In this document: one piece after another, positions 33,242 to 46,017 of the stretch
How positions within the stretch are numbered: position 1 is the stretch's first letter
Layout: each line of letters opens with the position of its first letter
DNA from: Calliopum simillimum
Taxonomy: Eukaryota; Arthropoda; Insecta; Diptera; Lauxaniidae
Direction: 5' to 3'
NCBI GenBank assembly: GCA_951812925.1
Contig: OX638371.1
Coordinates: forward strand, 41,204,101-41,268,100
Length of the DNA: 64,000 nt
Program-made: the position numbers and the translations under genes
Notes under the pieces: generated by a model
What the model was told of the DNA's origin: nothing
What the model saw: only the letters and a program-made list of their open reading frames with translations
The model's database searches: none

Positions 33242-34618
33242 TACTATTCAGTGCAACATACTGCAGTTTTATGGGGTAGAGTTTTCAATGAACCTGAAGT
33301 CACCCCAAAAATGTTTGCGGTCATTTTGCAGGACTTCGACGTAAACTGCAGGCAGCTTTTGGTTGTGTTGCTAGATGGCTGACAGACTTTTTTATGCAAT
33401 TCCATAGAGAGAGAGAGAGGGAGGGGAAAAGAAAAGAAACGAGAGTGAGTGAGCTCTAGTATGTGGCGCACATTAAAAGTGATCAAAATGTTGCAGTGGT
33501 CGGTTGCTCGGTTAGTCGGTCGTTCAGTCTGTCGCTTCTGAGAGACGAAGCTGTGCGACGATGTTCTGGCACAAAGCAACACAGAGAAAAATTCAAATAA
33601 ATTCCGATATCTTTGAAGTTGATTTATGTAACAAAACAAACCGCAGCTGAGGGCTCGTTGTGGGAACCACAAGTGTACGGGCTGCAGAGCTAAACTCGGT
33701 TCATCTAAGAATCGAGAATACTATGGCAAAGCGAGCGCGCAATATGACTACGAGTATTGCGGAGGGTTGCGGCTCGGCTCGACTCACTAAGGCATGTTGT
33801 GCAGGCGCTGTGTGCTCCTATTTTACCTGCTTTGAATTTAAAATTATACAGTTTGCCATCTACACTGTAGGACAGACGCAACGCGACAACGACAACAACA
33901 GCAGCGACGGCAACACTGCAGCAATACGCCGGCACGTACATGGCAGTAAGAAAATTAGTTATCCGACATTCGAATTTACACAATCGGAGTCACTGCACTT
34001 TTGAATAGGGTAGTGGGTGGGTGGATGGCACAGCAGCAGCAGCATTGGCAGTTGAGAGTGTGGCTGCGACAGCGGTTATTGCGTACACTCGCCGTGATGC
34101 GAAGTGATTTTGTGTTGTGCGACCCATTAATCAGAAATTCTTAAACAAGGATTATTGGTTTTACAACACAAAATCACAGTCAATAGAAAATAAAGTTACT
34201 GAAGTGGGAATAAATAGAATCGAACAGTGGATTTGTCCGTTACCATTGTTGAGGCAGCAAAATTGAAGTTGCTCTTTAGTTGGTAGGACAACAAACAGTA
34301 AAGTGATAAAAGCGAAAAATTGAGAAGTTCAAATTGAAGGAAATTGAAATAAACTTTAAACCACTTTGCAAGTTAAAGGCTCATCGCATAGATATTTATG
34401 TATATGTAACTAGCCTATCATAGCCTTTCAGAACTAATTTCTACACAAGTTCGTAAATATATGCATCGTATGTATGTACTTATATGAACAAAGCCCTTAA
34501 GTGGAAATACTGACCCAACGTAGATAAATAATACAAATAGTCACCAATTACAGGTCAGAATCATACATATTTGTGCTCATGCTCATGTTTATTTCCTACA
34601 TTTTTTATTCGCTTATTT
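33242..34618. other. Unique, GC-richer island; possible leader or regulatory DNA
   Basis: Clearly less AT-rich than its surroundings, with gcagcagcagcattggcagt, gacaacgacaacaacagcag and a (GA)n run (33408-33422). Both strands have open frames (33244-33672 minus, 33660-34004 plus, 33705-33983 minus) but none shows a family motif. The look is that of a fly 5' UTR or promoter. It could be a distal leader of the MOXD-like gene or of a neighbour. Confidence 0.35.
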
Positions 34619-34619
34619 T

Positions 34620-34830
34620 CAAATTTTCCTTCTATTTGTATTACAAAAAAGGAGGCGTGGCAGGAGTACACAAACGTATATATTTTTGAACAGCGTCATC
34701 CCTGGATCGATAATGCAATGTTCGTCCATCTGTCTGATTAAATTAAATACGTTACGCTCCGTTAGTTTGAAGGATTGAATATGAGAAAAATCGGTTAAAG
34801 GACCCGCAGATAAAAAAATCATTTGAAACC
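34620..34830 (+). mobile_element. DINE-1/Helitron-like repeat, copy D, truncated
   Basis: Retains caaaaaaggaggcgtggcag, tttttgaacagcgtcatccc, gatcgataatgcaatgttcg and tccatctgtctg. Both termini and all tandem units are gone. Confidence 0.6.
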
Positions 34831-36880
34831 AAATATTAAGAGTATTATCTTCGACAATGCACTATGGGTCAAATAGCACATTTTTCAGCCCAAAGCCTAA
34901 ACGTCTATATTATCATGGTGATCAACTGGAAATGTTGTTTTAATGTTGTCTCTAGACTAAAAGAACAATTCTGAGAAAAATCTTAGCCCTTGTACTACCG
35001 GGTCAAAAATTGTACGTACTAAAATTTTTACAATAAAATTTAGGCAAAATTAGAATTTTCCCACACTGTGGGACGATATATTGCATCCGCCATCTTGAAT
35101 CTAAGAATTCTCAAATTCTGACTTCAGATTCATTACCAGCAAACCGTAAAACCCTCGAGTGATGAAATTTCCACAGAATTTTTGACGGAACGTGTCCCGT
35201 TTGTAGTGTAACATCCAATATGTATTTTCCTTGGAAATTAATCATATTTTGAAAATCATCATAGCTTTAATTTCCAATTGGGTTCTTTAGGTGTATCAAA
35301 ATGTAAACTACTGGCGGATGGCTCAACGTGAAGTTTTTAATGCTGCGCAGCTACTGACATTGGCGCGGCGGCCACTAATATTTGCACAATTTACAGATAG
35401 TGATGAGTTTGAGGAGGCAGCACAATTTTGAGGAAAAGGCTGTGGGCTATGGGCTGTTGGCACACTTTATCGTCTGATGCAAAATCGATTTTAGTCCGAA
35501 TGAAGCATAGAACCAGCCAGCCAGTCAAGAAGGATGGATACATGTCGTCTCTCTCACTGTGTGTGCGCTCGTACTTGTCTGTCGGTTACTTTAGATGCAT
35601 ACAAAGTTTTATGCTCGTCAGGAGAGAAATTTATTGCACTCCTGAGCTTTTTAACTGATGGAAACTTTTGTGATTTATTTTCGTTTTTGGAAATGTTAAT
35701 GTTCAACTACGACTTTGGCTGTATTTCCAGCAATTACATCAATAAACTTTTTGGTGAAATTCGGTTTTGCTGAAAAGAAAATGTTTTGGGAAGCGAACAC
35801 AACACATGTCGTCGTCGTCTTACTTAGACGCAAGGTATCTTAAGCAAGGTAGAAGGCGGCAATGTATGGCTGCAAGAAAACTTTCGGTAAAAGTTCAATT
35901 GAGCAAACGTCGCAAAGACGTTGCAAGATATGAAGCAATAGTATGAGTATCCATTTAAATTGCGGGGGAGATGTTGGAACTAACATAGCTGTATGTGTAT
36001 ATACCGACATACAAACAAAGTCTATAGCAATACATACTCATATGTATGTAGATGAACTGTCCCCAAGCGAATGAAGGTTATTCAACTTCAAGTGTGCTCG
36101 AATTTAATGATTAGTTACAGTTGTTCATGTGCATATTCATGTTTGTCAATTTCAATCTGTCACAAATTGAACAATAAATTAACAAAAATTGGCCATATTA
36201 TTCATTGCTGTTGTGTTTTTTATGACACATGTTTACTTGCTAGGAGTGTAATGAGATAGGGGCTTTTTTCAAAAATAAAAATACTAAAGTAACTAAGAGA
36301 TATAAAATTCAATATGTACTTGCATATGTGTATTTTATACTTTTCTCTGAACATAGTTCTTCCTGAATCTCATAAATTAAATAAATTACTTTTAGTAAAC
36401 AACTTCACTTATTTAGATATCGTTTTATGATGCATATTCATATAATATCTAAGTAAATTACGAAACATTATATTGGAAACACAGAAGCAGCAGATATCAT
36501 TTGCTGCAAGGGGACAGCCCTTAGTTTTTAATAAGTACATATATTATAATAAAGCTCTACTCTTCTAGAAAAGCCCTGTATCCAGATTAGTAACGAAAGT
36601 AGGCACATACATAGGTGTTGTTCATTTTAAAAGTGGTGCAATTCCATTTAAAGGCAAAAGTAATATTTTGTTAGGAACGAAAAAAAATTGGTTTAGTTTT
36701 CGAAAAAAGTATACTTGATGATGTATAATTTAAGAAGTTAAGTTGAAAAAGTCATATTTGTCAAATAACCGATTATAATGCAAATAACGAAGGACACATA
36801 TATGCACATATATAATCTTTAAAAGGGTCCAGATCTAGATTTTATATTGATGCAGCCAAACTAAGCAAAAGAATAGCAGA
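34831..36880. other. No recognisable gene
   Basis: Mixed unique and AT-rich DNA. Open frames at 35428-35658 and 35534-35773 overlap in different registers and show no motif. Confidence 0.4.
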
Positions 36881-37351
36881 TTTTATTTTGATCGTGAGGT
36901 TACCTCACATAAACCATCTAGGTTCATAGCGTTACCACAAACTCCCTTCTGTTTGGAGAATAGCAGTGTTCTGGCTTCATGATTTTCATCTATATCGAAG
37001 GTTTCAATTTTTAAGGCGAAATTCATTCGTTTCGATAATGCTGTTCCAGCTATCTCATTTATGAAGCCGAACATAGCCTGCTCAAGAGTAGCCATTCTGC
37101 GTCTGGTTAGCGCCGGGCAATAGCACAAGACGTGCTCTACCATTTCTTCTTCATCGGGTTCGGAACAGTTTCTGCACCAGCTGTTTGATATTAATCCCAT
37201 CCTGTATGCATGGTGTCCAATTAGGCAGTGTCCAGTTGTAACACGAATCAACAGTATGCAATTAATTTTGCTAAGAGATAGTACATACGTAGTTTTGTTA
37301 TTATTATAAGAGGGCCAGAATTTGTTGGCCGTTTTGTTTTTTGTATTGTTA

Positions 37352-38280
37352 CACACAAAAAAAAAATTGTATTTCCAACAACTTTATGTTTTGATTCAAG
37401 AATTTTTGTTGGTTAAAATCTTCCCAACAACTTTTGCTCTTGTTTTAAATACGAAATTGTTATTTATTAAATAAAACGAAAAATTTTTGAATTAAGTAAG
37501 AAGTTGTTGGAAGTTTAAGAGCGGAAATTGTTGTTTCAAAAGCAAAACTCTTGACAATGTTTAAGAACGAAATAGTTGAACAAGAATAAATAAATGTTGA
37601 AATGTTTTTTTTTTTTTTTTTTGTAAGTTTTTATTTGGAATCTATCTTACAGCAATAGGAATGAAACAAGAGGAAGAACATTGGGTGCCGTATGAGATGA
37701 AGCCGAGAGGAGTACGTTTTCATACGTGTGATCTGCTGCTTCAACGGCAGAAATGGAAAAATTGTTTGCATTATATCGTGACTGGCTGTGGAAAATGGAT
37801 CCAGTACGAGAATCCCAAGAAAAATTGTGAGATTAGCCAGGTCCATGCATCGACATAGTCCACAAACGCAAATATCCAGGATTCGAAGATTCTTTGCATT
37901 TAGTTGGATCGATTGGGTTTTACATATTATGGAACGTTTATGCTGCCAGAAAGATAGGAGAAAGATATGTTAAGTGGTGGGCAATGCTTTGGATGAAATG
38001 TATCTTACCTTTATTTGTTAAATAAAGATTTTTTTTTTAAAACAGCCAGAACTTATTCAGAATTGTTTTTTTTTTTTTTTTTGTTGTTTGCTAACAAAAT
38101 GTTTGAAGTTTTGTTTTTTTCAAAAATTTTTCATATTTTTTATGACAAATGCGTAAAAAAATTAAGTATCAAGAGTAAAGTTGTTGATTTAAGAATAAAA
38201 TACTAACTTCAACAATTTAGAAATAACAATTTTTTAAGAATGAAAAATTGTTGTTTTAACAATCTTTTTTTTTCTGAGTG
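37352..38280. mobile_element. 929-bp MITE with TA duplication inserted in the LINE
   Basis: Left CACACAAAAAAAAAATTG and reversed right CACTCAGAAAAAAAAAGATTG are inverted termini, flanked by TA (37350-37351 and 38281-38282). Removing the insert and one TA joins the LINE as RWL followed by NNTKNK in one open frame. Inside are AACAACTT-type repeats in both orientations and a non-repetitive core (37640-37990) of unknown origin. Confidence 0.8.
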
Positions 38281-38307
38281 TAAGCCATCTATTTTCCGCT
38301 AAAATTT

Positions 38308-38739
38308 CTAGTTTCTTAGTCTTTGCATATGGTAAAACTTAAGTAGTACTTCTACAACCAAGGGAGCATTGAGTAACTGTACACCTTTTTTAGCAAGCTC
38401 CTCAGCGCTTTCATTTCCCACAATGTTGCAGTGTCCAGGAAGCCACAGTAATCGTACTGAGTTATTATTGCTCAGGCTTTGCAAAGATTCATAACAGTTT
38501 GATACCGTTTTAGAATTAATAGTGTTGCTTTTAAGTGCTTTCAGAGCTGTTTGACTATCAACATAAATGTTTATTTTTTTGTAAGAAATATTTCCTACTA
38601 AAAAATCTGCGGCTTTTTGAATCGCAACTACCTCTGCCTGAAAAATGCTGCAGTCAGTAGGTAGATTGTAAGATTCGCAAGCATTGGAGTTCAGTACAAA
38701 AAATCCAGCGCCAACCCCCTCATCTTGCTTCGAACCCAT
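38308..38739 (-). pseudogene. LINE RNase H domain
   Basis: The RNase H pattern is clear: IFQAEVVAIQKAADFL (catalytic Glu), INIYVDSQTALKAL (catalytic Asp), LLWLPGHCNIVGNESAEELA (His and Asn of the last motif). The first catalytic Asp region (DGSK) precedes MGSKQDEGVGAGFFV and is only partly kept. Confidence 0.85.
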
Positions 38740-38825
38740 CTGTGTATATATTTATTGCATTTGATGGGTCTAGGTGATGCGATGTCCAGTAGTCTCTGGA
38801 TGGAAATTTAACTGAGAACTTTCAG

Positions 38826-39811
38826 TTAAACTGTTGGTGGTAAATAATCTGTTGTGATATTTTTAATATCATCAACATTGCTATGTTCAAAGATTTGGTG
38901 TTTGAAATGGTTCGCTTCTTTCAGTCTAAGAGCATTTCTATACACCACACTTTTGGCAAAAAGATCTATTGGTAGTAAGTTTAGAATTATGTTGAGTGAA
39001 TCGGCTGATGCTGTTTTAAGTGATCCTGTAATTCCAATGCAAAGCTGGCGTTGTACTTTCTCAAAGTTGTTCAAGTTTCCCTTATTATCAAGAGCTTTCC
39101 ACCAAATCACCACCCCATATAATAAGATAGGTCTTGCAATAGATGTGTAGATCCAGTGAGTCACTCTTGGGTTTAGTCGCCAAGTACAGCCAAACATTTT
39201 TTTGCATGCATAGAAGGCATTATTAGCTTTTCCTAATCGTTCTTCTATGTTGGTTTTCTCTGTCAATTTCTTATCGAGAATTATTCCCAGAAATTTGGCT
39301 TGATTGAGAACTGGTAACTTAATATTATTTAAGCATACATCCCTAAACGTAGGTATTTTATATTTTCTTGTAAAAAGGATTATTTCCATTTTTTGAGCAT
39401 TAATGTTTAGTCCTTTACTTGAAACCCATCTACACATGATTGTGAGTGCATTTTCAAGTACCTCACTTAATTCATTTAGGAAACGACCCATTACTAAAAT
39501 AACTACATCATCTGCGTAGGCCACTATTTTGACCCCCCTGCTTTGAAGAGTTTTAAGTATAAATCTAAAACGAGTATACATAGTAGAGGAGTGCCTCTTG
39601 TTGCAAATTTTTGGGTACTAGTTTGTCCCCATTCGGCTCTGATTATGCGGTTGCTGAGCATGGTATCAATCCATCTATATATACTGGAATCTAACCCCGC
39701 ACTCACAACTGCATTTATTCTTTTTAGTGCAGGGAAGATTCGAACGATTGAACAACTGTGTGTAAAGCCGTTTCTACGTTTCCTTCGGCTTAGCGTGGCT
39801 ACTCTTACCAC
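38826..39811 (-). pseudogene. LINE reverse transcriptase core, frameshifted
   Basis: IVAYADDVVILVMG is the catalytic YADD box. FVSSKGLNINAQK-type and AKFLGIILDKKL segments follow, both standard for LINE reverse transcriptases. Upstream DTMLSNRIIRAEWGQ and ATRGTP are in another frame; the QGG that usually follows GTP is deleted. Confidence 0.85.
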
Positions 39812-40279
39812 CTTTCGGTATAAAGATCACACGTGCTAGGCACCAGGACTTTGGAGTCACATTTGGCCTCAAATAAAAATATTAATAAGACATTGTAGAA
39901 TAATTTCCAACATGTTTTGCAGCAAAGCTGGAAAGGTCCCATCAAGCCCTGGTGACTTGAACGGCTTAAAAGAATTAATTGCCCATTTCACTCTGCTTTT
40001 AGAAAAGATGTTTAGGATGTGTTCATTTATTGTCTGAGCAGAGTTTGTTTTTATATGCGGCTCTCCTTTACAGCCGGGAAAGTGAGTGTTGAGTAGTAAC
40101 TCAACAGTCTCTTGATCATGCTGCATCCAGATGCCGTTTTCTTTTTGTAATAGGAGAGGGGATATTTCCTTTTTGGAAAGAATTTTCTTAGTCTGGCAGG
40201 TGTGAGGTATACCTCATACGTACACAACTTGTTATAAATGCATTGAGAGCTCTTAAAATAATTGATAACCAAGCCTTTG

Positions 40280-42860
40280 AGTGGAATTCACAATCAGTAG
40301 AGGTCGCTGTAATCCAAAAATTACATCGAAAAGGTTATTGAAGAGGGAAACACAATAAACCACGAAAGATAAAAAAAAAAACAAATAATGGGACACCGCT
40401 AAGATTAATGTATGCACATCTTTGGTTAATCCTTAATCATACGTGCATATTTTCTTATTGCCGGGTTCATTTTAGTTATAATTAGAATGAATTCAGTATT
40501 TCAAAAGAGTTAAGAAGAAAAACAATGGTAAAAACAAATCTAAAGTCCAAGTTAACTCTTTTCATTTCAGCTTTTAACATTTACAAGTAACATGCAACAA
40601 AACAATCAACGTACATACGCATATATCTGTTCCCAACTGAATTCTGACACCTTAATCATCTTTGTCATCATTTGTGTACAGATTTTTTTTTTTTTTTTAT
40701 TTGTCGAAACTTTTGATTTTATTTAATCAGCAAAGTGTTAATGCATGCCATCTATGACTTGAGTATACCAACTTTGGAGTTTGCTTCTGCTTTATTTCAA
40801 CAGCCGACGGAAGGCCCATGAGCCAAAATAGACTTGTCATTCGAACATCAAATCTTCAAAGTTCTGTTGCTGTCATATTAAAAGCATCAAATCCACACTG
40901 ACAATGACAATGAGTGCCAACCAACGTATTCCCTTTGTGTAGAATCAAAATGTCAGTCAGTCAACGTCATCGTCGTCAAGACATTGTCTGTCCGTCTATC
41001 TGTCTGTCTATGGGTCTATTTGTCTGACGCAACGATGACGATGCTCAAGATTATTTTACAGACGACAATAGATACCGAGTCTATTGAATATTCTTGCATT
41101 GTTGTTGCTGCTTATGCTCAATGTGATTCACAGCTTCACCGATGCTGTTGCTGATTCCAGTCAGTTGAAACTTTTAACAATTGATGACGCCTGATATCGA
41201 TTGTAAGTGCAGAGGGTTTTGCATTTCGTTACTAACAACAACAACTATAACAAAAACAGCATCGGCAACGCCGATACAAAAGTGAAATCAAAGAATCAAA
41301 AATCTTGCATAGATTTCGTTGTTCGAACCTAAATGGTACTTAAGTGAATTTTTCTTCTTTTTTTTTTACTTCATTGCATAATTCGACATTTGGCAAAGTC
41401 ATAAAGTTTTGGCCGCTCCTTTCTTTCATGGGCCAAACCCTTAATAATGCGGCCAACATCATGTCGAAATGCAAGGTGTGAAGAAGGCAAAGTTTGCATG
41501 CGCAACATAACATAACAAAACAACCAGATTTGAAAAAAAAAAATCAAAAGATCTAAGCAGCGAGTGAGTAAGTGACTGAACGAACTTGGCTTTTGCCCAG
41601 CTTCCTGCCTTGCTGCGCTCGTTTGCTGGTTGTACTGCATGTACATACGATATTATGCGATTCCTCGTTGTCGGCCTCCTCGCGTAAATTGTGAAACGTG
41701 ACATCGCGTTTTATCACACGTTGGGGATCTGTAAATATGAACGATGAGTAGCAGAGCTTTTAAAGTCAGAGGTTTTTATTTCACGCAGTCCCATGCGAGT
41801 CAGTGGAAAATCCGTAAAGTTCCGTTAACCGCGTTAACTTCGCTTATGGCGCTAGTTTAACGCCATTATGTGCGAGAGCTTCATCGATCGACCTGGGGTG
41901 GGGGACACTCCATATTTCTCAGTAAAAGCGGGTGGATTTTTATAGGTACATCTGGAACAAATTCAGGAAAATTTGTCGCCAATCTATGCAAAATTAAACT
42001 CCCGAAGTGGAGCCATTTAAGGTATTAAACCAATCATTGCATTGAATTGCAACTTCATTAATTCTTTCATAAATAGCACAAACATTTTTTTGTTAAAACC
42101 CTCCATGAAACAAAACTGCAGAGCTACATTAAAACTTATTAATTTAGTAAATCAAGACACCTAAGACTTCTTTAACAAATACGATAACAGACATTAGACT
42201 GATAATTCAATTCAATTTTATTCAATATTCTCTTGTTAACAAGGTAAATAAATGTCTTACTTATAACCTGAGTTACTAGATTAACAATAAAATAAGTTAC
42301 TTAAGGAGAATAGTAGTGACATTTGTATTCCTTTAAAAAAATAGTGATTAATGTCACATCTTAATAATAACATTACAATTATTAATTTTATGTGGGGTGG
42401 ACATTAATTAAATTAAGCAAAAAAAAAAAAATACCACAAAAAAAACAAAATATATAAGCAAAGTTTTTACAACATGTTCAATACTCTTTGTATACGGAAG
42501 TGAATTATTCCTGTTTACACAAGGGCAGTTTCTTGAATTTGAGACTTTTTAAATTTTCCACACAATAACCTTAAATCCAACACTGCTCCCGTCAACTGTC
42601 ATCTATTAACAGACCACTGTGAAATTCTGAGTACCCTAGGTCATTTAGCTTGCCATTGACAGCACTGAAAGCAACCAATCTCCGAAATGAAGGATATTCT
42701 TGATAATAAAGTGAGGACTCTGCGCCATCAATAATTAAGTGGCTTGCTGAGTTCTGTTGGATTCATACCAGCACAAGTAAGGCGAACATTTAGCCGCAAT
42801 TTTAGAGCCATTTCGATTCCGTAGACGTTAAGGCTTAGGTATGTCTGTCGGCCTATAAGA
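40280..42860. other. No recognisable gene; unique-looking DNA
   Basis: Contains a gtccgtctatctgtctgtct patch (about 40988) and CAACAA tracts. The minus frames at 41371-41704 overlap in two registers and lack motifs. It resembles intronic or regulatory DNA of flies. Confidence 0.4.
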
Positions 42861-42871
42861 TCATAACAACA

Positions 42872-43312
42872 CATTTTTTGGATGCAGGCGGTGTCATTCA
42901 CATCGATTATCTTGAGAAGCGTAAAACTATCATCAGCGAATATTAGTCAGAGCTTTTGGACATATTCGATATTGATTTGAAGCAGCAACGACTGCATTTG
43001 GCAAAGAAAATATTGTTGTTCTATCAAGACAATGCACATGTTTAGTCACCATGGCAAAAATCTACTGCTGCCCCATTCAGCATATTCTATAGAGTTAGCC
43101 CCATGCTACTATTTCCGGTTTCCAAAACTGTGTGGAAGAAAAAGTCATTACTGACGCCTTTTTTGAGGGCTTTCAAAGGCACTATAATTTGGAAGGAATA
43201 AAACAATCGTTCAAACAAATGTATTGAGCTAAAACGAGACATTGTTGAGAAATATAACACTTTTTAGTGAAAAAAACGTATTTTATGCAAAAAGTTTCGC
43301 ACTTATCAAACA
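42872..43312 (+). pseudogene. Mariner transposase relic with right terminus
   Basis: The plus strand reads LDAGGVIHIDYLEKRKT then a stop, later HLAKKILLFYQDNAHV then a stop. These match the mariner transposase catalytic region (WDxxGIIxIDYLxKGxT and FxHDNAxxH). Frame changes and stops make it inactive. The right end aagtttcgcacttatcaaac has the look of a mariner terminal repeat. The left end was not found. Confidence 0.75.
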
Positions 43313-46010
43313 ACCTTCGCATTGTGTTATGTATGTAGTTAGAAGCATTCGCAAAGCATGCTATAAAACTTGCTATGAAAGTGAATTGTTGTTGATCTAA
43401 TTGTTGATAATTATAACTTGGGCTTTAGATAATTAATGATTGGAGACAAAATATTGTCACAAAGGCCTGGTCGCAAGAATATGGTTAGTGAAAGAACAAT
43501 TCATAAAACGATTCATTTAATTTTACTGTTTTCAGCTAACGGGCATTTTCGAGGTTAAACAGCACTTCTTTGTTGTTGTTCCTTGTTGAAGGAATTTCGC
43601 ACTGAAAGTAATTTTTTAACACTCCATACATATAACAAATTTATCACTAAACAATTCACTTTTCTCTACGTTTGCAAAAATATAACCAATTGTCTCGATT
43701 TACAGTGTATGGCCACATGAGACAAACGTAAGGAAATATTAAATTATTGAGTGATTAATACCAGCTTTGACTTTAAGTTGACAAACGGCAACATTCGTAA
43801 TCTTTCTTCAAATCATGACTAAATCTTAAGCGAAAAACCTTCAGATTAATATTTCATCGTTAGCGTTCTTACATTTTCAATTGAATTGATATCTACCTCA
43901 TAAGCGGGACCACCATTTGCATAAAAATTTATCTTTAGCACTTAACTGCCGACTTTCGCTGAATTTGAATCCCTACTCCCTTGTATCGGAAAAAACTGAG
44001 GAAAGTGGGAAAACATTGAACCCCACTGTAAGCCTGCTTACATAATATGCAAGTAAATAAAAAAAAAAAAAAATTTTAATTTCATAATTTATTTTTTTTT
44101 TTTTTTTGTTACTTTAAAATCGGAACTACCCTCGTACATATGTTCCCATATACTTTCTTCTTAAATTTTCATATGACCATAAAGCAAGTTTTTATGGTAT
44201 TTAGTATCTCATTTTCAGTGCACTGGTTTTTTAAAGTTTGAAAACTAAATTATATCATATTAATTTTAAATCAAAAATTTGGTATTAAAATATTTAAGCA
44301 AATATTGTAAAATTTATTTTATTCGTCTATTATTCTATTGCAACAAAATTTTAGCTCCCCTTGTGCTATTCCATAACGTTTGTTGCATGTGGCTGCCGCT
44401 TTATTTTTATGTAGTTGCAGTTGCTACACGATTTTGTACTTGATGCAATTGCATTATCGCACATACCTCCTCACAAACATTCAAACACAAACACAATGAA
44501 AACATCGCAAGAGCCGATTTCTTGATTTTGTAGCATTTCCCATCGGTGCCTCTGCTGCTGTTGTTGTCACTGCATTATGAAGCTGCAGCAACAATAACAG
44601 CAGCAACAATAAGGATTTGACAAAAGCAGTGTGTGTGTGTGTGTTCATTTAATGCAACGCGCTTGCAGTCTCTTCAAGCGAAACAGCAACAAGAAAAAGT
44701 GAACCCAAAAGAAATGGAAAAAAATGTAGGTTAAAAGGCTTAAATGTATTGAAGAGTCGTCTTCTGACAAACGAGGAACCCGCGCGTTCCCGAAAAAAGC
44801 AACAAAAAGAATGATAGCATTAATACACGTTCAGCGACAGTGGGGACGATGAAAACGAGACGCATTTGCAAACCAAATTATAAAAAAAATGAAAATAAAA
44901 ACAGGAACGGCAAAAGAAACTGCTTAACTGGCATTTCCCTTCATAAATTGCAACAACAGCAGTAGCAGCCGTAAAAACAACATGACAGCACCAATAAGAA
45001 CTCGGAGGGTCTCTAATTGAAATTACGCTGTTACCCAGTTATGAACAAACAACAAAAGTGAAAAAGTGCTACTCTGCCCTCATTCAATTACCTAATGGTG
45101 TTGTAGTTCAAACTTTGTGCGTTCGATTTCGTTACAATTTTATTTACCTTGTAGAATCCTTATGTTGATATTGGCTGATTTGAATTTTGATTATTAAAAT
45201 GCTGGTGTAGTTAATCCTTTAATTATTTTACACTTTTTGATTAGTGAATTTTTGTAACACTTTTATAATTTCTTAATTTTTTTTTTTTTTTATTCAATCA
45301 ATTAACCACTAAAAATAATTTTTCTTTTATTCAATATTCTTGATATTCAATATTTTTTTTATTATTCAACAAACTTTTCTTTTGTAATTTTCAATTTCAC
45401 TACACCTTTTCCCCATCTGACTTTAAAATTTTGATGGTTAATTTATGTTGTGCCTTCTTTTCTTTTTTTTGCTTTGCTTTATAGCATTTGCCGTAAGTCG
45501 CGTAAAAACTTGACGTACGCACGTTACTCTTTAGCGATATCGACTGCACGACACGAAATTCACTTCAGAACTGAATTTAATTTTACGGTTCTACTTCCAA
45601 CTCACCTCACTGTTTCGTTCGTTGTTTCGTTATCACACAATACACAGTTGAAGTGGGCCACAACGAAACGGCAACTAAACTGAAACATAATGGCTGCTAT
45701 TACTGCAACCTTTATGTTATTTAACGATGGTTTAACATTTCTGTATATAACAGCATTGCGCTATGGCAGCAGCTGTCAAATTGTTGTTGCTCACAACATT
45801 TTAGAGAGCATATAAATCTTGAAAGATTTGCTCTTTTATTTGAATGTTTTCTAAAAGAGATTTCATTAGTGCATGAATACTAAATTCTCGTTCATATTAA
45901 GACAAAGTAAATGTTTTTGCAAAGGGTAAAAGTAGTGCTATTTGATATTTTTTTAATAATCGTCAAGACCTTCACGCACTATCCGATCCAAAATTAATTT
46001 ACTTACAATA
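43313..46010. other. No recognisable gene; CAG/CAA-rich unique DNA around 44.4-45.0 kb
   Basis: A stretch with tgctgctgttgttgtcactg, caacaataacagcagcaaca and a (GT)n run (about 44628-44643) resembles fly UTR or promoter DNA. The frame at 45450-45683 has no family motif. Confidence 0.4.
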
Positions 46011-46017
46011 TTAACTA

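Larger units (their letters stand above)
36883..40272 (-). mobile_element. Degraded LOA-clade LINE, 5' truncated and interrupted
   Basis: On the minus strand, in order: reverse transcriptase N-terminal part (KSPGLDGTFPALLQ, 39869-40126), fingers/palm region with ATRGTP (39524-39811), the YADD active site and thumb (38826-39581), RNase H (YVDSQTALKALKS and LLWLPGHCNIVGNE, 38308-38739), and a C-terminal CCHC finger (CRNCSEPDEEEMVEHVLC, 36883-37345). An RNase H domain behind the reverse transcriptase, followed by this finger, is typical of LOA/Bilbo-type and I/R1-group elements. Frameshifts separate the pieces and the endonuclease is missing. A TA-flanked MITE sits between RNase H and the finger. 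Confidence 0.85.

Noticed and set aside
33660..34004. 114-codon frame in the GC-richer island
   Set aside because: Competing frames of similar length on the opposite strand, no domain motif, and composition dominated by triplet runs.
36883..40272. An active LOA-type retrotransposon
   Set aside because: Multiple frameshifts, a deleted RT motif, no endonuclease and an inserted MITE show it is dead.
41371..41704. Two overlapping minus frames of 81 and 91 codons
   Set aside because: They overlap in different registers over unique but motif-free DNA.
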